A program made the position numbers and the translations under genes. Below, one piece after another: positions 1 through 22,500 of a stretch of DNA of 22,500 nt (position 1 is its first letter; each line of letters begins with the position of its first letter). This DNA is from Tubiluchus corallicola (Eukaryota > Priapulida > Priapulimorpha > Priapulimorphida > Tubiluchidae), in assembly GCA_030141605.1 (NCBI GenBank), contig JAQGDQ010001042.1:1-22500 (forward strand), read 5' to 3'. The notes under the pieces were generated by a model. That model did not search any database. It saw only the letters and a list, made by a program, of their open reading frames with translations, and was not told where the DNA came from.

Positions 1-2
1 GT

Positions 3-485
3 TACGGCGGCGGCTATGGTGGCAGAGGATACGGTTACGGTGGCAGAGGATACGGTTACGGCGGCGGCTATGGTGGCGGCTACGGTACTGGTCCCACCCA
101 TCCTACCTCATACGGAACTGGATACGGATATGGCGGTCCCACTGCCGCATACGGACAAGAGCATGCAAGCGGTTACGGACGAGCTGGTTACGGTTATGGC
201 AGGGACAGGTACGACGCCGGTTACGGTGAGGCTGGTCATGCAGCTGGAGGCTACGGTCAGGCTAGGGAGAACACGCAACGTTCTCGCTCCGTCTACACCC
301 ACGCAGTCCACGAGAACAGCGCCACCAATCGGCAAGCCAGAGGCGGATACGGTGAAGCAGCGTACGGAAGAGCTGGCTATGCCTCCGGAGAGGGAGAAGC
401 CGGATATGGTTATGCTGAGGGCGGTGCTCAGAGGGGCTCCTCATATGGTGTAGAGAATGCTGCTGCAAGAACCGTCTATGAATAA
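3..485 (+). CDS. Gly/Tyr-rich low-complexity protein, 3' end of last exon
   Basis: An open frame runs from base 3 to a TAA at 483-485 (160 codons) and enters from outside the window, so the start is missing. The first 30 or so residues are almost pure YGGGYGG, RGYGYGG and GYGTG motifs. The middle keeps GYG/YGR/GYGEAG repeats mixed with Ala, Arg and Glu. The tail is less repetitive and ends AAARTVYE. There is no domain fold, membrane segment or catalytic motif. Such composition occurs in secreted structural proteins (shell matrix, periostracum, eggshell, adhesive) and in RGG/YGG RNA-binding tails; the sequence does not decide between them. An AATAAA lies 42 nt after the stop, as expected of a terminal exon. 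Two other frames over the same bases are also open, which is a side effect of the GGY/TAY repeats; the Gly/Tyr frame is preferred for its composition and its stop just before the poly(A) signal. Confidence 0.75.
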   Translation, partial: YGGGYGGRGYGYGGRGYGYGGGYGGGYGTGPTHPTSYGTGYGYGGPTAAYGQEHASGYGRAGYGYGRDRYDAGYGEAGHAAGGYGQARENTQRSRSVYTHAVHENSATNRQARGGYGEAAYGRAGYASGEGEAGYGYAEGGAQRGSSYGVENAAARTVYE

Positions 486-526
486 GCACGAGGAATGTTT
501 GTTGTTGTTGTATTCTTTATTGTTGA

Positions 527-532
527 AATAAA
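527..532 (+). promoter_or_regulatory. AATAAA polyadenylation signal of the Gly/Tyr-rich gene
   Basis: A canonical AATAAA hexamer 42 nt downstream of the TAA stop, in AT-rich sequence. It supports 3-485 being the final exon of a + strand gene. Confidence 0.65.
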
Positions 533-948
533 ATTGTACGCATGAGTTTTTTTGTTATAGCATTTAAATTGTCACTCGCATTCAGTTGAAAATTACCCTA
601 CAAAATTTAAATACAAAAAGAGTAATTATTATACATATAATTATGAAGTGCATACATACAAAACAGCTCAAAACAATCAGCTATCAAAACGATGATAATG
701 ATACAGACAAATGAGATGAGACGTATTTAAAAACGCTAATTATCAAGGTTAGGAATCAGTAATGCCCGGAACGCCCGCTTCTGTTCAAATATACATAAAA
801 ATTATCTGTAATTGACTAAAATAACTCCGCATAATTCACACATATTTTAATAATATATCACCTACTTAAAATAAGACATTTGTATGTGCCAAAAGAGCCT
901 TTCCTACTTTTATGTCATCTTTACTTCCCTTTTGCGCATTTTGTAAGC
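533..948. other. AT-rich intergenic stretch with an old MITE relic
   Basis: No coding signal. About 731-850 is a diverged relative of the hAT MITE found five times later. It shares a stretch like 'attgactaaaataactccgc' and the order AAAACGC, CCCGCTTCTGT, ATATACATAAAAATTATCTG, but both terminal repeats are gone. The rest is AT-rich with no feature I can name. Confidence 0.4.
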
Positions 949-1094
949 AGAAACAATCATGTTAAGTACCGTTTTGTTTGTAAATATACCAGAGTGAAAT
1001 ATACCAGAGTGAAACATACTAGAGTGAGATATACTAGAGTGAAATATACTAGAGTGAGTAGAAACAATCATGTTAAGTACCGTTTTGTTTGTAA
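949..1094. repeat. Five 15-bp units flanked by a 35-bp direct repeat
   Basis: Bases 949-983 (starting agaaacaatcatgttaag) recur at 1060-1094. Between them are five tandem copies of a 15-bp unit of the form aatatacYagagtga, with C/T and A/G variants. Because 15 is divisible by 3, an open frame runs through as a Y-T-R-V-K pentapeptide, but there is no support for real coding. Confidence 0.85.
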
Positions 1095-2437
1095 GCAGGT
1101 ACGTTTATCATGCGCTAATACGCTACCGTAGCGGTTTTGCTTTGAATCTGTTACCCAAAGAATTTCTGGAAGCCAAACATTGTTTTAATGCGTTACGTCA
1201 CCTCCGGCTTGTTTTCCTATTTTATTTTCTGAACGAAATTTGGAAGTTTACAATACACCTCAGACGGACGACTGAGCTTCGGGTGATGAAGTGACAATGA
1301 TGACGTCAGGCAAATAAAACAGCGTATACATAATTTCGGAAATGCGCTTACTGTTACTAACGATTATTTCCGGTATGAACCCAGGAAGGAGCCATTATAA
1401 TACCTGTACGGAAACAAAGATTCACGGTGATTCTATTCATTAATTCTAAGATATCCATGGCTATAATACATGTGATTAATAGCAAACATAAATAGATAAA
1501 GATATATAGGTAAAGAATAGCAAGTGTTATGTACACACACACGTTTCCCTACCTGTTAAATTTGGTCTTGCCCCTTTAACTGTCATCAATATAACTAACT
1601 AATAATATACTTTTTCTATGTGACCAAATCAAATTTGCTAACAAGATTATGTACCAATTAGTAAATAGTATGTTAATACGTAACGAAACTTAATTCTAAA
1701 ATACATAATTTCTAACGTATAATCGTCTTCACAGAAGTAGATTTACAAACAGCCGGAGAGATTGGCTATCGCAATGCTCCAGAAAAAACACCAGGCAAAA
1801 TGAAGCCATTGTTTATGGCATAACAACAACATTAGTATACGTATAGATCAAATATACATGATTCTGATTGGTACAATTTCCTGCATTTTCCATTGAGAAA
1901 AAACTGTGTAGTCCGTAACAATTGCTCATCTCACGTTGAATCACAAAGCTAACGAAATCAACGGAAATTCCGGGATTTTTCCCAAAGATGAGAGAATCAG
2001 CAGCGCAAACGTGCACTGGAATGCTCAGAAAAGCTTCAACGTGGTCATTTTTAAGCGAAAAACTGCTGAAATTTAAATACAGGTGTTCGGCTTCAAGTCC
2101 AACTTTCCTTGAGCAAATGGCTTCTAACGTAAATTGCATGACGAGATGCTGTGTGTTAATAATGTGACATAAACGACTTTTGACGTCACAAAAAGTTACG
2201 GTCTTGAACATTGTATATAATCCCAGGATGACTTGTATGACTTGGCATTACTGCTCGTCAGTAAGATGCGCAGAAAAGCATCAAACGCGCACACACACAT
2301 TGCTGCTGCCATCTAGTTTCGCTATACAGAACTTTTACGAGTCGTTTATATAACACAGCTCGCTTTATATATATAGGACACTAAATTTCGACTAGTTTCT
2401 TGAGTTGGTGATCGCGACGACGACGAAGAGGCGATGA
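1095..2437. other. Intergenic region and probable 3' UTR of the kinase gene
   Basis: No recognisable exon. It lies between two convergent genes, so part of it (high-coordinate side) should be the 3' UTR of the minus-strand kinase; I could not identify a clear AATAAA for that transcript close to the stop. CRE-like octamers occur at 1193-1200 (TTACGTCA), 1301-1308 (TGACGTCA) and 2181-2188 (TGACGTCA). Open frames of 60-130 codons here show no family resemblance. Confidence 0.4.
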
Positions 2438-19270
<16,833 letters not shown>

Positions 19271-19699
19271 CTAAAAAAAACGCAATACAAGAACTGATCA
19301 AAACTAAAACAACTAAAAATATTTCTGCCAGCAAAAATATTTTTGCCAACAAATGTTTGCAGATTTTCGCAGTAAGGCAAAAATACCTAGAATTTTTTTG
19401 CTTTTCCTAGTGACTTGCATACATAAAACTTTGAAAGGCTCATGTGTGAAAGTGTTACTAACTGCTTTTTGCATAGTGCCTGTTAAACTTAATTTTTGGT
19501 ATGAAAATTTAATGTACTATATGATACTTTTCACTTATTATATGTGTTATTCAAAATCAGTTAACAAAGCAAGTAAACAACAAACATTTAAGAGCTTCGT
19601 ACAAAAGTTTTATAGTTGAAATACTGTTTGTTGGTTAGGATCTTAATTTAATAATAATAGTAGTAAGATTTATGAAGGACCACTTCCTAAACATTACAT
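19271..19699. other. Kinase upstream intron, no feature seen
   Basis: AT-rich sequence. The 88-codon frame at 19353-19619 shows no resemblance to a known protein. No kinase exon (such as one ending in FEYL before a GT) is visible. Confidence 0.4.
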
Positions 19700-20373
19700 C
19701 AGGGATGAGAATGACAAATTGCAAAAAACTCTGAAACAGGCCGGGGTTTTGGGGGCACCTAGGCCCTCATGGGGTTGAGAGGCAAAGCCCCCTTGGAGCC
19801 AGCAACAAATTGCAATTTTGTGACCATAGAGAGCCTCTAAGTGGACTTAAAACATCAATTAACTTGTTTTATGCATAATTTAAAATACCCAACAATCAAG
19901 GATACATGATCATGAAGCTTCAAAAAAGAATAAATTTTATTTTGCACATATTTTGTTGCCTATATTTCATAAATTATAAAATTAAACTTGGCTTTATTCA
20001 AATTACACTTTGGTATTTCGGTTGTTTGTGTCTGGAAGCCTCAAAGCTTCACATATGTCAGCAATGAAGATATGCCGCATTGCCATAAATGGCATGCTAC
20101 AAATCGTACAGATTATCAAATAAACGATATTTACACTTTATCTTAACCATTTTAGCCAAAATTTTTCAGCGATTTTTAACATTTAGGAGATAAAAGGTGC
20201 GCTGGAGAAATACCTCGAAAAAATGCTACTGAAAGTTTTGGTTAAGATTTCAACGAAAACGAGGTTCAACTCCGAAAAATTTTCTCAACGAATTTACGCG
20301 ATTTACAAAAATGGCACTACTGGTCTTTCAAAAACTCGGAATTCTGCGTATCTGCGGAAAATTCTCATCCCTG
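19700..20373 (+). mobile_element. hAT-type MITE, copy 5, with a different interior
   Basis: A 674-bp copy with intact CAGGGATGAGAAT and ATTCTCATCCCTG ends and a 6-bp flanking repeat (ttacat). The left 210 bp and right 95 bp match the other copies. About 19911-20276 is unrelated to their interior and contains no transposase frame. It is probably another internal-deletion derivative of the same autonomous parent. Confidence 0.88.
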
Positions 20374-20722
20374 TTACATATAAGAATACACGCAATGCGT
20401 AGTAACAATTACACGTAATACAGAATCACAAATCAATAGAAACCTGCAGGTTTCACGTAACATTGGTCAGGTGCAAATACACCAGCATCTAGACAGAATT
20501 ACATGATCGCACATCTCGTGTCCAACTCTCAGTTGCTTTCCGTGAAGGATTTTAGGTTATTTTATTACTTCAGTGTTCTCTCATTCTGTAACCCCCCCCC
20601 CCATACTGTCCTTTTTAACTGCATTCATGTATGTATGTCTTGACTTGGCTTCTTTTTGTCATGCTCTACTGACAGAGCTAGTTTACCTGGCTAGTTGGCT
20701 GTCTGTTCTTCGTTAAGAGAGT
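20374..20722. other. No recognised feature
   Basis: AT-rich sequence with a C10 run at about 20591-20601. Nothing coding. Confidence 0.3.
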
Positions 20723-20723
20723 C

Positions 20724-20757
<34 letters not shown>

Positions 20758-20763
20758 TTGTTA

Positions 20764-20796
<33 letters not shown>

Positions 20797-20799
20797 TTT
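20723..20799. repeat. (GTT)n microsatellite with GAT interruptions
   Basis: About 25 GTT trinucleotides with four GAT or ATT variants. It would read as poly-Val/Leu/Cys; no coding context. Confidence 0.95.
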
Positions 20800-21057
20800 G
20801 TCTCAGTTAAACCATTTATTTGTCAAGAGTAGTAGAGCCATGATGTAAGTTTATTCAGTCTGACTTTATTATTAATTTCTTTGTTTCTTTTTTGGCTCAA
20901 ATTAGTTTGTTGTATTTTGTTATGATTTTTCTTACAGATAAAACGTAATAAAGCTACTCAAACGTGAACTTTTTGACTTAGGGCAAGAAACAACAGTGGT
21001 CCCAGTATTAGACCTTGGCGCATTCCCGAGCCCCAGTCTGCAAAATCACCGTGACAA

Positions 21058-21075
21058 GTGATATCATGATATCAC
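21058..21075. repeat. Perfect 18-bp palindrome
   Basis: GTGATATCATGATATCAC is its own exact reverse complement. Its last three bases begin the first 58-bp unit. Confidence 0.95.
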
Positions 21076-21246
21076 TTTTTATCAAGCATGGTATGATTGG
21101 ACAGATCAACGACGAACGTACATCGTTGGTCACTTTTTATCAAGCATGGTATGATTGGACAGATCAACGACGAACGTACATCGTTGGTCACTTTTTATCA
21201 AGCATGGTATGATTGGACAGATCAACGACGAACGTACATCGTTGGT
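21073..21246. repeat. 58-bp tandem repeat, 3 identical units
   Basis: Three perfect copies of a 58-bp unit beginning cactttttatcaagcatgg at 21073, 21131 and 21189. Since 58 is not divisible by three, the frames rotate, giving overlapping short open frames with YDWTDQRR and INDERTSLVT strings. After the array one frame runs on to a TAA near 21301 as TQIRTSITQEAERKAQR; I do not recognise it. Confidence 0.97.
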
Positions 21247-21486
21247 GACGCAAATACGGACAAGCATCACCCAGGAGGCTGAACGGAAAGCTCAACGGTA
21301 AAAGTATATTGACTATGTAAACGGTACAGTAACAATTGTCACATATTTATTTCATAAGATAGATTTCCCAAGGATGTTAGATTTTATTACATCCTTGTTA
21401 CGAAACCGATATGATACTAAACTTCTAAATGTAATTGTGAGTTATTATTATTTATTATTTCTATATTATCTCTCTGTAACAAAATG
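21247..21486. other. No recognised feature
   Basis: AT-rich sequence between the 58-bp array and the 5S-like fragment. It contains only the short run-on frame described with the array. Confidence 0.3.
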
Positions 21487-21545
21487 CAGAAGTTAAGCAA
21501 CCTCGAACCTGGTTTTGCATTTGAATGGGTGACTGCCCGGGACTT
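21487..21545 (+). ncRNA. 5S rRNA-derived fragment (pseudogene or SINE3 head)
   Basis: CAGAAGTTAAGCAACCTCG, AACCTGGTTTTGCATTTG and AATGGGTGACTGCCCGGGA match the 3' half of metazoan 5S rRNA (GAAGTTAAGC, GAGCCTGGTTAGTACTTGG, ATGGGTGACCGCCTGGGAA). It covers box A, the intermediate element and box C of the pol III promoter, followed by a T run. The 5' half of 5S is absent. The fragment may be a truncated 5S pseudogene or the remains of a 5S-derived SINE. Confidence 0.75.
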
Positions 21546-21798
21546 ACATTTTTTTAAATGGTCAGGAAGGGTGATGACAAATGCTGTAAGATCTTCTTCA
21601 TCACTCAAAAATGAATTTTTGTTCTGGCAGATATTTTTGAATGAAGAATTTTTTGCTTGATCATTCGCACGTTTAATTATGTCATATTTAGAAGGCAATA
21701 GACTTGAGCACGGCATTTCAGCCTCCGTGATATGTTATAATTTCGCGTGATTATTTATATTCCTGTATATTTATTTTACAAAAACAGACTTTTTATTG
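21546..21798. other. No recognised feature
   Basis: AT-rich sequence after the 5S-like fragment; could be the body of a SINE but I have no second copy to compare. Confidence 0.3.
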
Positions 21799-22500
21799 TA
21801 TAGGTTTTACACGTCAAATGTAGACACAGGAAAGTTCAAATGTGACTTAGGTAAGTCAAATGTAGACATAGGAATTTCGAATGTGTTTTGGTAACTCAAA
21901 TGTGACTTAGGTAGGTCAAATGTAGATGCGGTACTTTGAATAAATCGTAATTAACTTATTTAAGAGCAAATTACAGAAAGATAAACCAAAGATAGTCATC
22001 ACCTCTTTCATAACTTTGAAAAATGCATTGTTTATCCTCAAACTAAATTCTTTGATAAACCATAACGTTGGTAGAAAAGAATAAATTGGTTCCTACTTCC
22101 CAATGAACAGTGAATCACTAATTAGTTTTTTACATAATGCATTAGCACTGCATTAATGAATTAGTTTCTCTCAAGAAACATTGTTTATTTTAAGAATTTC
22201 TTGTTTTCTCTAACAGTTCCAATGGTATGTAAAGTTTACAGAACATTAGTGAACTATTAGCAGACCTATAAAGTTATTATTTTCACAGCAATTATTAAAT
22301 TGAGATTAAAGAAGATTAAATTTAACATCCTTAAGCTTTACTACCTATCCACATTTGAGATACCAATGTCACATTTGACTTGACATGTGTCTACATTTGA
22401 CTCACCAAAAGCGCTCAAGATTTCTTGAAAACCATTGTTAACACATTTGAACTACCTAAGTCTACATTTGAGTTACCAAGACACATTTGAATTACCTAAA
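21799..22500. mobile_element. TIR element rich in TCAAATGT motifs, copy 2 (inverted, cut by window end)
   Basis: Starts TATAGGTTTTACACG and has the TCAAATGT array in the first 130 bp. The inside matches the reverse complement of copy 1 (for example CACTAATTAGTTTTT and CTCTCAAGAAACATTG). The final 160 bp are full of ACATTTGA, the other arm. About 120 bp near 21930-22060 are absent from copy 1. The right end lies beyond the window. Confidence 0.88.

Noticed and set aside
880-1131. 83-codon open frame with YTRVK repeats
   Set aside because: Produced by the 15-bp repeat; no coding support on either side.
1740-1822. Possible + strand terminal exon after CTTCACAG ending in TAA
   Set aside because: A 28-codon open stretch follows an acceptor-like site, but the pyrimidine tract is poor, the peptide is unknown, and no partner exon was found.
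1193-2188. Three CRE-like octamers as a promoter
   Set aside because: They are scattered over 1 kb between convergent gene ends, where no promoter is expected; eight-base matches are common.
1813-2211. 132-codon minus-strand open frame
   Set aside because: No domain, composition like random AT-rich DNA, and it lies in the expected 3' flank of the kinase gene.

Overview
The window is invertebrate nuclear DNA. It has spliced genes with GT-AG introns, AATAAA polyadenylation signals, many short non-autonomous DNA transposons, LINE 3' fragments and long GA microsatellites. It looks like a repeat-rich, AT-rich marine invertebrate genome, possibly lophotrochozoan. That placement is inference; nothing here fixes the phylum.

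Two protein-coding genes lie tail to tail. On the + strand, the window opens inside the last exon of a Gly/Tyr-rich low-complexity protein (stop at 483-485, AATAAA at 527). On the - strand, eight exons between 19270 and 2438 encode the last 254 residues of a PCTAIRE-family cyclin-dependent kinase (CDK16/17/18 group, closest to CDK17 at the C-terminus). All seven introns have GT-AG ends, the phases join without error and the total is exactly 255 codons. The N-lobe and PCTAIRE-helix exons must lie beyond base 22500; I found no coding exon between 19271 and 22500.

Most of the window is intron, and the introns are packed with repeats. Intron 1 (17396-19207) holds a 24-bp minisatellite that starts at the 5' splice site, and a piggyBac-like element with long terminal inverted repeats. 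Intron 2 (12587-17271) holds a partial duplicate of the next exon's acceptor, 29 exact-length 69-bp satellite units, a broken Tc1-like transposase with seven copies of its GRPR linker, and a hAT MITE. Intron 3 (10039-12465) holds another MITE, a weak 5S-like fragment, a TIR element dense in a TCAAATGT motif, and a heat-shock-element/TATA cluster. Intron 4 (6392-9947) holds a MITE, about 690 bp of GA-rich microsatellite abutting a LINE 3' end, and a second hAT MITE with a perfect 8-bp target duplication. Intron 5 (4475-6278) holds a large foldback and a LINE 3' end. Intron 6 holds a GA/CU tract. Intron 7 holds another MITE.

Upstream of the kinase exons (19271-22500) are a longer MITE variant, a GTT microsatellite, a triplicated 58-bp unit beside an 18-bp palindrome, a 5S rRNA-derived fragment, and an inverted second copy of the TCAAATGT element.

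I do not see a new multi-gene system. The observations most worth a check are the heat-shock-type promoter oriented to transcribe the 3' kinase exons, the splice-site-derived repeats (24-bp array and 42-bp acceptor duplication), and the transposase with a tandemly amplified DNA-binding linker.
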